A stretch of 64,000 bases of DNA, from contig CAZBSH010000004.1 of the NCBI GenBank assembly GCA_964494645.1, positions 1 to 64,000 on the forward strand, in the 5' to 3' direction. Positions 8,160-16,295 of the stretch are shown piece after piece (position 1 is the stretch's first letter; each line of letters opens with the position of its first letter). Under the pieces are notes generated by a model. That model worked only from the letters and a program-made list of their open reading frames with translations. It was not told the DNA's origin and did no database searches. A program made the translations under genes and the position numbers. This DNA is from Christensenella sp964494645. GTDB taxonomy: Bacteria > Bacillota > Clostridia > Christensenellales > Christensenellaceae.

Positions 8160-8849
8160 ATGAAAAAATCGTCAGAAACACTGGGACTGAGAGTAATGGG
8201 CATCAAGGAAGGCATTGAAAAGGGTATTGCGCAGGATTTCATGATTAATGCGTCCAAAAGAACGGTTGAGTACCTGATTTTGAAAGAAAAGAACGGGTAT
8301 GTTTTTCGGGCGATCGCGACGGGGGATATCTTGGGGATTGGTGCTGACTACATCATGACATCGACGATTGAAAACGCGAAGAAAATCTATGAATCCAAAG
8401 AGATCATGAAAGAAATAGAAGATGGTTTCTTTATTCTGGGGGCGTCGGTACTTTCCAGCACCGGGGATATGATCGGTGGGATTGCTGACTTCAGCTTTGA
8501 TGAAAAGACGGGCGAGCTTGATACGCTTTATCTGGACAATGGTGAAGAGTACAGCGGAAATACCATTACCGCTCTTTCTGCGCAGACAGTATTTATTGAC
8601 AAGTCTGGAAATGCGGCGCTGCGTCAGTCTGTGGAAGAGGTTTCCGAAGCACCGGCAGTAAAGGAATCTAAACCGAGCGCGCTAGAGGAAGAATCCAAAG
8701 CGTACTTACTGGGAAAAGTCGTTAAGAATGATGTAACGAGCGATGATGGGACGTTCAGCTTGACAGAGGGAACGGTTCTTACAGAAGAGATTTTGGAACA
8801 GGTGGCAAAGCATAATGACGTATTGCTTACGTTGACGATGGACGTTTAA
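8160..8849 (+). CDS. PRC-barrel domain protein
   Basis: A 229-residue soluble protein with two copies of a PRC-barrel-like beta domain: residues about 6-75 (LGLRVMGIKEG, then a barrel) and about 90-145 (LGASVLSSTGDMIGGIADF, then FDEKTGELDTLYLDNG). PRC barrels occur in RNA-processing, photosynthetic and sporulation proteins (RimM, PuhA, YlmC/YmxH). The C-terminal 60 residues carry a further small beta segment. It is third in the operon with the acidic membrane protein and VanW and is followed by a strong terminator. Its specific role is unknown; adaptor or envelope functions would fit the context. Confidence 0.75.
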   Translation: MKKSSETLGLRVMGIKEGIEKGIAQDFMINASKRTVEYLILKEKNGYVFRAIATGDILGIGADYIMTSTIENAKKIYESKEIMKEIEDGFFILGASVLSSTGDMIGGIADFSFDEKTGELDTLYLDNGEEYSGNTITALSAQTVFIDKSGNAALRQSVEEVSEAPAVKESKPSALEEESKAYLLGKVVKNDVTSDDGTFSLTEGTVLTEEILEQVAKHNDVLLTLTMDV

Positions 8850-8862
8850 AACCGATACAGTC

Positions 8863-8891
8863 AAAGGCTGCGGATTTCCGCAGCCTTTTTT
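8863..8891 (+). terminator. Intrinsic terminator
   Basis: AAGGCTGCGGA and TCCGCAGCCTT form a perfect stem with a very short loop, followed by a T-run. It ends the 5402-8849 operon. Confidence 0.9.
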
Positions 8892-8916
8892 GTTATGCGG
8901 ATCCCTGTAAAACAGT

Positions 8917-8944
8917 TTGCAAACAAAGGGATTCAGTATATAAT
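8917..8944 (+). promoter_or_regulatory. Sigma-A-type promoter for the cysteine-synthase-like/def operon
   Basis: TTGCAA at 8917-8922, 16-bp spacer, perfect TATAAT at 8939-8944, about 42 bp before the start codon. Confidence 0.7.
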
Positions 8945-8985
8945 AAGTGGGGATTGGAAGAAGAACGGGTAGGCGGAGGAACAGA

Positions 8986-9912
8986 ATGGTTTATGATAAT
9001 GTCCTAGAGGCGATCGGTCATACGCCGATGATATGTCTCCGGCATATGTGCAAGAACGGTGCGCAGGTGCTTGTCAAATATGAAGGACTGAATATTGGCG
9101 GTTCGATCAAAACAAGGACAGCCTTTAATATGATTGAAGAGGCGGAGAAAAGCGGACGGATCCGACAGGATACCATTATCGTCGAGCCGACCAGCGGAAA
9201 TCAGGGAATAGGGCTTGCGCTGGTGGGCGCGGTAAAGGGCTATAGGACAGTTATCATTATGCCTGATTCCGTAAGTGAGGAGCGTCGAAAGCTTGTGCGG
9301 CATTATGGCGCGGAAGTCATCATGGTGCACGATGATGGTAATATCGGTGACTGTATCAATGAGTGCCTGCGCAAAGCGCTCCGGATGGCGGAGGAAGATC
9401 CTAGAGTATATGTACCGCAGCAGTTTGTAAATATTGCGAACCCGATGGTGCACAAGCATCATACGGCGCTTGAAATACTGGAGCAGGTGTCCGGTCCAAT
9501 TGACGGGTTTTGTTCCGGTGTAGGGACGGGAGGTACGATCAGTGGGATCGGGGAAGTGCTGAAGGCACAGAATCCGCAAATGGAGATTTGGGCGGTTGAA
9601 CCGGAAAATGCTGCCATTCTCTCGGGGGGAAGCATCGGTACGCATTTGCAGATGGGGATCGGGGATGGGCTCATTCCTGAAAACCTGAATACCGAGATAT
9701 ATGACGATGTATGTATTGTTACGGATAACGAAGCGATCAGAACGGCGCAGGCGCTTGCATGCTGTGAAGGTCTGATGTGCGGTATTTCAAGCGGCACAAA
9801 CGTTGCGGCGGCACTGAGGCTGGCAAAAAAGCTGGGAAAAGGTAAAACGGTGGTGACAGTATTACCGGATACTGCGGAGCGGTATTTTAGTACGCCATTG
9901 TTTGAGGAATAG
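8986..9912 (+). CDS. Cysteine-synthase-family PLP enzyme with variant active-site loop
   Basis: Fold-type II PLP enzyme of the CysK/CBS family, 308 residues from the ATG at 8986, which has GGAGG 6 bp upstream; a longer in-frame start at 8947 lacks such a site. The PLP-lysine motif is GGSIKTRTAF, where canonical CysK has GSVKDR, and the substrate-binding loop is PTSGNQG, where CysK has PTSGNTG. The phosphate-binding GVGTGGTISG loop is intact. A true CysK lies at 16296, so this second copy probably uses a different substrate (inference). It is followed within about 10 bp by peptide deformylase. Confidence 0.8.
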   Translation: MVYDNVLEAIGHTPMICLRHMCKNGAQVLVKYEGLNIGGSIKTRTAFNMIEEAEKSGRIRQDTIIVEPTSGNQGIGLALVGAVKGYRTVIIMPDSVSEERRKLVRHYGAEVIMVHDDGNIGDCINECLRKALRMAEEDPRVYVPQQFVNIANPMVHKHHTALEILEQVSGPIDGFCSGVGTGGTISGIGEVLKAQNPQMEIWAVEPENAAILSGGSIGTHLQMGIGDGLIPENLNTEIYDDVCIVTDNEAIRTAQALACCEGLMCGISSGTNVAAALRLAKKLGKGKTVVTVLPDTAERYFSTPLFEE

Positions 9913-9922
9913 GAGAAACGGT

Positions 9923-10366
9923 TTGGCACAAAGAAATCTACGTATGATCGGGGACGATATTCTGCGCAAAAGGTGCAGGGAGGTAGTAGAAATAAACGAC
10001 AGGATCAGGATGATTCTGGACGATATGGCGGAAACAATGTATGCCGAAAAGGGGCTTGGACTTGCCGCGTCGCAGGTGGGGGTGCTAAAAAGGCTTGTTG
10101 TGATCGATATGGGCAATGCACTGATGAAGCTGGTCAATCCTGTCATAGAGCGCCATGATGGGATACAGGAGTGTGAGGAAGGATGTTTGAGTGTTCCTGA
10201 GAGGTTCGGGAAAACGCTGCGCCCTAAAACTGTAACAGTGCGTGCTCTTGACGAGAAGGGGCAAGAGATAACGGTACAGGGAGAAGGCGATTTTGCAAAG
10301 TGCCTGTGTCATGAGCTTGACCATTTGGATGGTATTTTATTTGTTGACCACATGATAGAAGAATAG
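9923..10366 (+). CDS. def: Peptide deformylase
   Basis: Removes the N-formyl group from nascent polypeptides; a metalloenzyme. All three family motifs are present: GLGLAASQVG, EGCLSVP and the metal-binding HELDH in CHELDHLDG. The preferred start is TTG at 9923 with AGGAG at 9911-9915, giving MAQRNLRMIGDDILRK, a typical deformylase N-terminus, and 147 residues. An upstream TTG at 9902 would overlap the previous gene. AGGAG overlaps the stop codon of the cysteine-synthase-like gene, so translation is probably coupled. Confidence 0.95.
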   Translation: MAQRNLRMIGDDILRKRCREVVEINDRIRMILDDMAETMYAEKGLGLAASQVGVLKRLVVIDMGNALMKLVNPVIERHDGIQECEEGCLSVPERFGKTLRPKTVTVRALDEKGQEITVQGEGDFAKCLCHELDHLDGILFVDHMIEE

Positions 10367-10417
10367 GCAATGTCAGTAAATTAAGGAATTCTTAAAGAGT
10401 TTCGCCTGTTTTTCTGT

Positions 10418-10423
10418 TATAAT
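10418..10423 (+). promoter_or_regulatory. Candidate -10 element for the glycosyltransferase gene
   Basis: A perfect TATAAT lies 36 bp before the ATG. The -35 region is weak, so the assignment rests mainly on the -10. Confidence 0.5.
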
Positions 10424-10458
10424 GGGGTCATGAGAAATAATAATAAGGGAAAATAGGT

Positions 10459-11736
10459 ATGAATGTTTGGTTTGTCATTTGCCAGTGGGTCGTGATTGTT
10501 TTATCGGTGTATTCGGCGCCGCTGATGATCTGGCTTATTATTACTGCGTTTGCGGGGCTTTTGCCATCAAAGGAATTGCGGCAAAAGGAAGACAAGCGGC
10601 ATAAATTTGCTGTGCTTGTTTGCGCACGCAACGAAGAGCGGGTGATCGGGAACCTGATCGCAAGCCTTAAGACGCAGGATTACGGCGAGGATGGGTATCA
10701 TATTTTTGTGGTCGCCGACAATTGTACGGACAAGACGGCGGATGTGGCGCGAGAATATGGCGCGACGGTGTATGAACGTTTTGACGCGGAAAAGAGAGGC
10801 AAAGGTTTTGCGTTGCATTACGGTATAAACCGCTTGCTTGCGGAGCGGCCGGACGAATATGACGCATTGTGTGTGTTTGACGCGGACAACCTTGCAGCAA
10901 AGGATTTTTTGACGGAAATGAACCTTGCGTTGTGTTCTGAGGCAGATGTTGCGATTGGGTATCGTGATACAAAAAACATCCATGATTCGTGGATTAGTGA
11001 GGTTTATTCCGTGTATTGGCTGATGCTGCAGCGCTTTTATCATGGCGCGCGCCATAAGCTTGGCTTTTCGAGTATGGTTGGTGGCACGGGTTTTGCTTTT
11101 AAACTTGAAGTATTGGGAAAAGAAGGCTGGACGACTTATTCCCTTACGGAGGATGTTGAATTTTCCATCCAACAGATTTGTGCGGATAAAAAGATATTAC
11201 CTGCCAGAAAGGCAGTCTTTTATGATGAACAGCCGACAACCGCCGGTGTGTCTGTCAAGCAGCGTTTTCGCTGGATGATCGGAGGGATGCAGTGTATCCC
11301 GTTGTATTTTTCGAAGATCATCAAAAAGGTTTTCCGTGGGAATTTAAAGGCACTGGATCTTTTATGGTATGTGTTTTTTATCCCGGCGACAGGCTTTGCA
11401 CTTCCGCTCAATGTAGCGGTGATTGCCATGATGTTTTTGAACCCGGGACTTTATCCGTTTAGTGTGCCGGTGCTGATCGGGATGGTGATCGGAAATTGGG
11501 CGATTGCGATGATAACGGCGCTGTTGACGCTTGTGCTTGAAAAACGGGAAATACGTCCTATGATACGTGCGATTGTTCTGTATCCGGTATTTATGATCTC
11601 AATGATGGTGATTGCGTTGGCAGCGATCTTTAACCCGCGGACAGAATGGGTGCCCATCGAACACAACAGTGAATGCAGGATTGAAGATATTGAAAAAGCA
11701 AAGGCGATATTGGAAGAGCCGGGCGAGCGGCTGTAA
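10459..11736 (+). CDS. Family 2 glycosyltransferase, membrane-bound
   Basis: A 425-residue GT-A glycosyltransferase. One N-terminal helix (about residues 5-35) precedes the catalytic domain: VCARNEERVI, the nucleotide-binding DNC, the metal-binding DAD in CVFDADN, TEDVEF as the catalytic-base region, and QRFRW, the Q/RxxRW-type motif of processive synthases. Two to three C-terminal helices follow from about residue 300. This resembles BcsA/NodC/IcaA-type synthases that make and export beta-linked polysaccharide, but the sugar is unknown. It appears to be a single-gene unit between a promoter and a terminator. Confidence 0.85.
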   Translation: MNVWFVICQWVVIVLSVYSAPLMIWLIITAFAGLLPSKELRQKEDKRHKFAVLVCARNEERVIGNLIASLKTQDYGEDGYHIFVVADNCTDKTADVAREYGATVYERFDAEKRGKGFALHYGINRLLAERPDEYDALCVFDADNLAAKDFLTEMNLALCSEADVAIGYRDTKNIHDSWISEVYSVYWLMLQRFYHGARHKLGFSSMVGGTGFAFKLEVLGKEGWTTYSLTEDVEFSIQQICADKKILPARKAVFYDEQPTTAGVSVKQRFRWMIGGMQCIPLYFSKIIKKVFRGNLKALDLLWYVFFIPATGFALPLNVAVIAMMFLNPGLYPFSVPVLIGMVIGNWAIAMITALLTLVLEKREIRPMIRAIVLYPVFMISMMVIALAAIFNPRTEWVPIEHNSECRIEDIEKAKAILEEPGERL

Positions 11737-11752
11737 GAATAACAAACAAAAG

Positions 11753-11797
11753 CAGAAGCGGTCGTGAGATAAATGTTTCAAGCGACGGCTTCTGTTT
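11753..11797 (+). terminator. Intrinsic terminator after the glycosyltransferase
   Basis: CAGAAGCGGTCG pairs with CGACGGCTTCTG with one mismatch, followed by TTTT. Confidence 0.65.
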
Positions 11798-11838
11798 TAA
11801 TGTAATGATAAAGTGTATAGTATTGCAAAGGGGAAATC

Positions 11839-13092
11839 ATGGCAAGATTTGATGAGATATATGAGCGGCTGTTAAAAGCTGATACGCGGGAAAAGAGCGC
11901 ACAGGAGATCGAAAAGATACAGAAGGAACGCGAAGGATTGTTAGAGCTCGATTGTTTGCTACACCCGGAAAAACAGCCTGTCATTTGGAAGTTTGGAAAT
12001 TGCGAGTGTTCCGCAGAAGAGCAGCAGGGATGCGCGCAGGAATGTATGTTTGACGCAATCTCGTCGGGACAAGAGGGCGGCATCAAAATTGACCCGCGTA
12101 TTTGTGTGGGATGCTGCGCTTGCGTTGACCATTGTAAAGACAAGAGACTTACGGCAAGCAAAGATATTATGGCGGTCTTAAAAGCCCTGCGGGAGTCAAA
12201 GGGATTGGTATACGCTCTTGTTGCACCGGCTTTCTTAGGACAGTTTGAAGCGCAAGTAACGCCGGCAAAGTTGAGGAGCGCATTCAAAAAGATGGGCTTT
12301 GACGGAATGATCGAAGTCGCCCTATTTGCGGATATTTTGACGTTGAAGGAGGCTTTGGAGTTCGACCATAATATCGTAGAAGAATCAGACTACCAACTGA
12401 CAAGCTGTTGCTGTCCCATGTGGATCGCGATGATCCGTAAGATATATCATGAGCTGATGCCGCATGTTCCGGGGTCTGTTTCGCCCATGGTCGCGTGCGG
12501 ACGTACGATAAAGATCTTGCATCCGGACGCTGTCACTGTATTTATAGGACCATGCATCGCAAAAAAAGCAGAAGCGCGTGAAGCGGATATTGCGGGTGCG
12601 GTGGATTACGTATTGACGTTTGAGGAAGTCAGGGACATGTTTTCTGCCTTAGAGATAGAGCCTCAGGCGATGGAGGAGAGCTACAAAGACCATTCTTCGC
12701 GGGCAGGCAGAATCTATGCGCGCAGCGGCGGGGTAAGCGAAGCGGTAAAAGAATGCATAGAGCGCCTAAATCCAAACAGAGAAATTATGGTGCGTACGCA
12801 GCATGCGGACGGTGTACCGGCGTGTAAGGCGATGATAAACAGTATCCTTTCGGGTGAGGCAAACGCGAATTTTTATGAGGGTATGGGATGCGTGGGCGGC
12901 TGTGTCGGCGGACCAAAAGCCATTATTGACCGTGAGGAAGGAAAGGCGAATGTTGATGAATACGGAAAAGAAGCGACATACGCAACACCAATAGACAATC
13001 CATATGTGATCGAATTGCTAAAACGCCTTGGATTTGAAACGGTGGAGGATTTGCTTTGTGAAAGCGATATTTTCACACGTCATTTTCAATAA
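11839..13092 (+). CDS. [FeFe]-hydrogenase-like protein, probably group B
   Basis: A 417-residue iron-sulfur protein. The N-terminal part carries ferredoxin-type cysteine clusters (CECSAEEQQGCAQEC, then CVGCCACVDHC). The H-cluster domain follows with recognisable motifs: TSCCCPMW (L1), GPCIAKKAEA (L2, where classic HydA has MPCxxKxxE) and EGMGCVGGCVGGP (L3). These variants and the short length resemble the group B [FeFe] hydrogenases of Clostridia, whose physiological role is not well defined. No maturases or electron-transfer subunits are adjacent. Function as an H2 sensor or ferredoxin-linked hydrogenase is inference. The ATG follows AAGGGGA and a TATAGT -10-like hexamer at 11816. Confidence 0.8.
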   Translation: MARFDEIYERLLKADTREKSAQEIEKIQKEREGLLELDCLLHPEKQPVIWKFGNCECSAEEQQGCAQECMFDAISSGQEGGIKIDPRICVGCCACVDHCKDKRLTASKDIMAVLKALRESKGLVYALVAPAFLGQFEAQVTPAKLRSAFKKMGFDGMIEVALFADILTLKEALEFDHNIVEESDYQLTSCCCPMWIAMIRKIYHELMPHVPGSVSPMVACGRTIKILHPDAVTVFIGPCIAKKAEAREADIAGAVDYVLTFEEVRDMFSALEIEPQAMEESYKDHSSRAGRIYARSGGVSEAVKECIERLNPNREIMVRTQHADGVPACKAMINSILSGEANANFYEGMGCVGGCVGGPKAIIDREEGKANVDEYGKEATYATPIDNPYVIELLKRLGFETVEDLLCESDIFTRHFQ

Positions 13093-13248
13093 AAAGCGGT
13101 TGGGTAAGGGAAGAATATATCGGAATGTGATCAGTAATATTGTCGGCTATCCGGAAGATATAGAATAAAACTACCAAAATAATTGTTCTAACCGACTGCA
13201 AAATGTTTATAAAAATGATCGAAGCATTTGTTAGAGGGAGGAATAAAA

Positions 13249-14733
13249 ATGGCGAAACACGCACAAACGCCGCTTGGATATCTGATGGATATGCTTTATA
13301 TTCAGGGGACGAAGCTGGCGGGCGCGGTACATGTAGACCGAACGGTGATCAGCCGATGGAAGAATGGACGTACCAAGCTACATGCGAAATCAGTTTACTT
13401 TAGTGATGTGGTAAACGCCATTTTGGATTTCAACGAGGAACAGGGCTTAAGGAAACTGGAGCGCTTTTTTGGATCGGTGAACGATGCAGAGATCACAGAC
13501 AGAAAAGCATTATACGCGTTTGTTGCTTCATGGCTTCTTTCTGAAGAATTCGATCAGAACTATAAAGAAAAAGAAACTGACAACAGCTTGTATGCTACGA
13601 CATACAAGATTTATAAAGGACCGTCGGGGAAACGCACGGCGATTCTTGATTTTTTGGATATATTACTGACGCTTCCCGAAGGAGAAACAGTGTGGGGATT
13701 TGATTCGGATTCCCGCATCTTTCATTCGTTGGCGAACGATCTTGTCACTTCGCAAAAAAAGTTTATTGAAGCAGAAAAAAAGAACCATCAATTGAAGATG
13801 ATGTTTTATATGAACCGACCTGCGGAACAAATATATAATATGTTCCAGTATTGGCTGCCGGTTTTTTTGTCTCCAAATGCTCATCCATATTACACATATG
13901 ATATTGAAAGCCCTTTTTATGATTATGTATACAGCATCAAAGGAAAGCTGTTGCTTGTTGGTTCCAATTTTGACGAAAATCCGGCCAATATGTATACGGC
14001 GGTGTATGACGATCCGATGACGATACATCAGTTTGATCTGTTTCTGGAAAAACACATGGAACGGTTCAGTCAACTGACGCATCATTTGGAAAGCCGCGAT
14101 ATGTGTTCAGACTTTAATGCAAGCACTATGAGAGGCTATTTTACGACCAATATGGACCAATACGTTATCACAGAATCTACACCGTTTATTACGTTCAGTA
14201 AAGAAACACTCGAGGACGTTATACTGTCAATTGATCTTTCTGCTGATGAAGAAAAAAAGGTCACGCAGTTTTACCGGAATTGCATGGTCAATACAAAGAA
14301 ATTTCTTGGCGGGGATAATTTTACGCATATTATTTTCAGCGCAGACTATATTCATGACTTGCGGGAACAAGTTATTATTGATTCGCCCACTTTCAGCTAT
14401 TTGCTGGGTAGACCGATCCGGATGCCAAGCAGGTTTCTATTGAGGGAGATCGAATACTTTTTGGAAACAGTGAAAAATGACTCCAAAGTGAAAATTGCAC
14501 TTCGTCCGATGGGATCGCAGCCATTTATTCCGAATTTAAATTTGTGGGTCAAGGAAAATACGGTGTCGTATTTTCATCCGTCCGATGATTATTCTGTGCG
14601 GGTTCTGACGGATGAGTTTTCGTCGGTCAATGCGTTTTTTTCTATGATAGAACAATTCTGGATGCAGCTTCCCTATGAATGTACAGACCGGGATTGGGTA
14701 TATGAACAAATGGACAGATTGATCAATAAATAG
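13249..14733 (+). CDS. Large protein with N-terminal XRE-like helix-turn-helix domain
   Basis: A 494-residue protein from the ATG at 13249, with GGGAGG 7 bp upstream. The first 65 residues include a helix-turn-helix (GTKLAGAVHVDRTVISRWKN). The other 430 residues match no domain I recognise; they are rich in aromatic residues and lack membrane helices. A regulator with a large ligand- or protein-sensing domain is the simplest reading. It lies between the hydrogenase-like gene and the metY-cysK operon and could control either, or its own transcription. It is followed by a terminator. Confidence 0.65.
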   Translation: MAKHAQTPLGYLMDMLYIQGTKLAGAVHVDRTVISRWKNGRTKLHAKSVYFSDVVNAILDFNEEQGLRKLERFFGSVNDAEITDRKALYAFVASWLLSEEFDQNYKEKETDNSLYATTYKIYKGPSGKRTAILDFLDILLTLPEGETVWGFDSDSRIFHSLANDLVTSQKKFIEAEKKNHQLKMMFYMNRPAEQIYNMFQYWLPVFLSPNAHPYYTYDIESPFYDYVYSIKGKLLLVGSNFDENPANMYTAVYDDPMTIHQFDLFLEKHMERFSQLTHHLESRDMCSDFNASTMRGYFTTNMDQYVITESTPFITFSKETLEDVILSIDLSADEEKKVTQFYRNCMVNTKKFLGGDNFTHIIFSADYIHDLREQVIIDSPTFSYLLGRPIRMPSRFLLREIEYFLETVKNDSKVKIALRPMGSQPFIPNLNLWVKENTVSYFHPSDDYSVRVLTDEFSSVNAFFSMIEQFWMQLPYECTDRDWVYEQMDRLINK

Positions 14734-14750
14734 TTGCGTGAAGAAATGGT

Positions 14751-14787
14751 AAGGCTGTTTTCCATACAGGGAGGCAGTTTTTTTATT
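14751..14787 (+). terminator. Intrinsic terminator after the helix-turn-helix gene
   Basis: CTGTTTTCC pairs with GGGAGGCAG using several G-T pairs around an ATACA loop, followed by seven Ts. Confidence 0.55.
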
Positions 14788-14796
14788 GAATAGTGG

Positions 14797-14825
14797 TTGA
14801 CAAACATAAATGGATTTGATACCAT
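14797..14825 (+). promoter_or_regulatory. metY: Promoter of the metY-cysK operon
   Basis: TTGACA at 14797-14802 and TACCAT at 14820-14825 with a 17-bp spacer. The inferred start lies just before the palindrome at 14836, placing that palindrome in a repressor-like position. Confidence 0.65.
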
Positions 14826-14835
14826 AAACACAATA

Positions 14836-14859
14836 ATATAAAACATATATGTTTTATAT
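14836..14859. promoter_or_regulatory. 24-bp perfect palindrome, candidate Rrf2-type operator
   Basis: The 24 bases form a perfect inverted repeat centred between 14847 and 14848, with core AAAACATATATGTTTT. It starts about 10 bp downstream of the -10 box. The right half, CATATATGTTTTATA, matches 14 of 15 bases at 40394-40408 upstream of a cysteine-free Rrf2 regulator gene. Binding by that regulator (CymR-like role) is inferred. Confidence 0.6.
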
Positions 14860-14877
14860 GTTAGATGGAGGTTACGT

Positions 14878-14958
14878 ATGATAGGGCAGGCGATACGAAA
14901 ATACGGATGCGCAAAGGGACGAATGTGGCGATGTATGGGCAGTGACACGAACGATTGA
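14878..14958 (+). CDS. Putative 26-residue leader peptide of the sulfur operon
   Basis: A short ORF with a strong ribosome site (GGAGG at 14867-14871, 6 bp spacing) inside the metY leader. It encodes 26 residues: MIGQAIRKYG followed by CAKGRMWRCMGSDTND. It has two Cys and three Met codons counting the start, in a compact region. It ends 30 bp before metY. A translated leader rich in Cys/Met/Trp codons could couple sulfur amino-acid supply to operon expression, as in known amino-acid attenuators, but I see no clear terminator/antiterminator pair. Alternatively it is a small protein, or a chance ORF. Confidence 0.45.
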   Translation: MIGQAIRKYGCAKGRMWRCMGSDTND

Positions 14959-14988
14959 TCAATACACGCTATCAAAAGGAGAAAAATA

Positions 14989-16278
14989 ATGAGTGTTTTT
15001 AAAGACAGAAAAGTAAAATTTGAGACTTTGCAGCTGCACGTAGGACAGGAAGAGCCGGACGCGGTAACGGATGCGCGTGCTGTGCCGATTTATCAGACGA
15101 CCTCATATGTGTTTCGCGACAGCGATCATGCACAGGCAAGGTTTAATCTTTCAGATGCGGGAAACATTTATGGGAGACTGACCAACCCCACACAGGATAT
15201 TTTTGAAAAACGGATCGCGGCGCTGGAAGGGGGATCGGCGGCGCTCGCGGTTGCATCCGGCGCGGCGGCGGTCACTTATACCATACAAAACCTGGCTGCG
15301 GCAGGAGATCATATTGTGGCGGCAAAGACAGTATATGGAGGGACATATAACCTGCTGGCGCATACGCTTCCGACATATGGGATTACTGCGACGTTTGTTG
15401 ATCCGGATGAGGAAGGAAGTTTTGAGCGTGCGATACAAGATAATACGAAGGCGATCTTTATCGAAACAATGGGAAACCCCAATGCAAGCCTGATTGATGT
15501 GGAACAGGTTGCGAAGATCGCGCATAAAAATAACATTCCGCTTGTGGTAGACAATACATTTGCAACGCCATATCTGTTCCGCCCCTTGGAGCATGGCGCG
15601 GATATTGTGGTACATTCGGCAACAAAGTTTATCGGTGGACATGGCACGACGATTGGCGGGGTGATCGTGGAGGGAGGGACGTTTGACTGGAAGGCAAGCG
15701 GAAAATTTGCAAGTCTTGTCGAGCCGAACCCCAGCTATCATGGTTTAAGTTTTGTGGACGCGGCAGGACCAGCCGCTTTTGTAACGAAAATACGTGCCAT
15801 ATTGTTACGAGATATGGGGGCTACGTTATCTCCCATCCATGCCTTTGTTTTTTTACAGGGGCTGGAAACGCTTTCGCTGCGGGTGGAGCGTCATGCATAT
15901 AATACAAAAAAAGTGGTTGAATACTTAAATAAGCACCCGAAGATTGAACGGGTGAACCATCCGTCGCTTAAGGAGAGTGGTTATAGTGAGCTGTATAAAA
16001 AATATTTTCCCAATGGCGGAGGATCTATCTTTACAATTGAGGTAAAGGGCGGGGCGAAGGAAGCGCGCGCGTTTATCGATAAGCTGGAGATTTTCTCGTT
16101 GCTTGCGAATGTAGCGGATGTCAAATCGTTGGTGATTCATCCGGCGAGTACGACGCATTCGCAGCTCACGGAGGAAGAGTTGCTGGAACAGGGGATCAAG
16201 CCAAATACCGTTCGTTTGTCAATCGGGACGGAGCATATAGACGATATTCTCTACGATCTGGAACAGGCGCTTGTCTAA
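14989..16278 (+). CDS. metY: O-acetylhomoserine sulfhydrylase
   Basis: PLP enzyme of the Cys/Met metabolism family that makes homocysteine from O-acetylhomoserine and sulfide. Its 429 residues fit the family. Seen motifs: YGRLTNPTQDIFEKRIAALE near residue 65, the PLP-lysine motif VVHSATKFIGGHG, and ETMGNPNASLIDVE. The C-terminal HPASTTHSQL is typical. A GGAG ribosome site lies upstream. cysK follows after 17 bp, so the operon covers homocysteine and cysteine synthesis from sulfide. Expression is likely controlled by the palindrome and leader upstream. Confidence 0.93.
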   Translation: MSVFKDRKVKFETLQLHVGQEEPDAVTDARAVPIYQTTSYVFRDSDHAQARFNLSDAGNIYGRLTNPTQDIFEKRIAALEGGSAALAVASGAAAVTYTIQNLAAAGDHIVAAKTVYGGTYNLLAHTLPTYGITATFVDPDEEGSFERAIQDNTKAIFIETMGNPNASLIDVEQVAKIAHKNNIPLVVDNTFATPYLFRPLEHGADIVVHSATKFIGGHGTTIGGVIVEGGTFDWKASGKFASLVEPNPSYHGLSFVDAAGPAAFVTKIRAILLRDMGATLSPIHAFVFLQGLETLSLRVERHAYNTKKVVEYLNKHPKIERVNHPSLKESGYSELYKKYFPNGGGSIFTIEVKGGAKEARAFIDKLEIFSLLANVADVKSLVIHPASTTHSQLTEEELLEQGIKPNTVRLSIGTEHIDDILYDLEQALV

Positions 16279-16295
16279 CAGGAGGAATTATTATT

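Noticed and set aside
14826..14988. S-box (SAM) riboswitch or Met T-box ahead of metY
   Set aside because: None of the conserved S-box or T-box sequences is present; only the palindrome and short ORF are seen.
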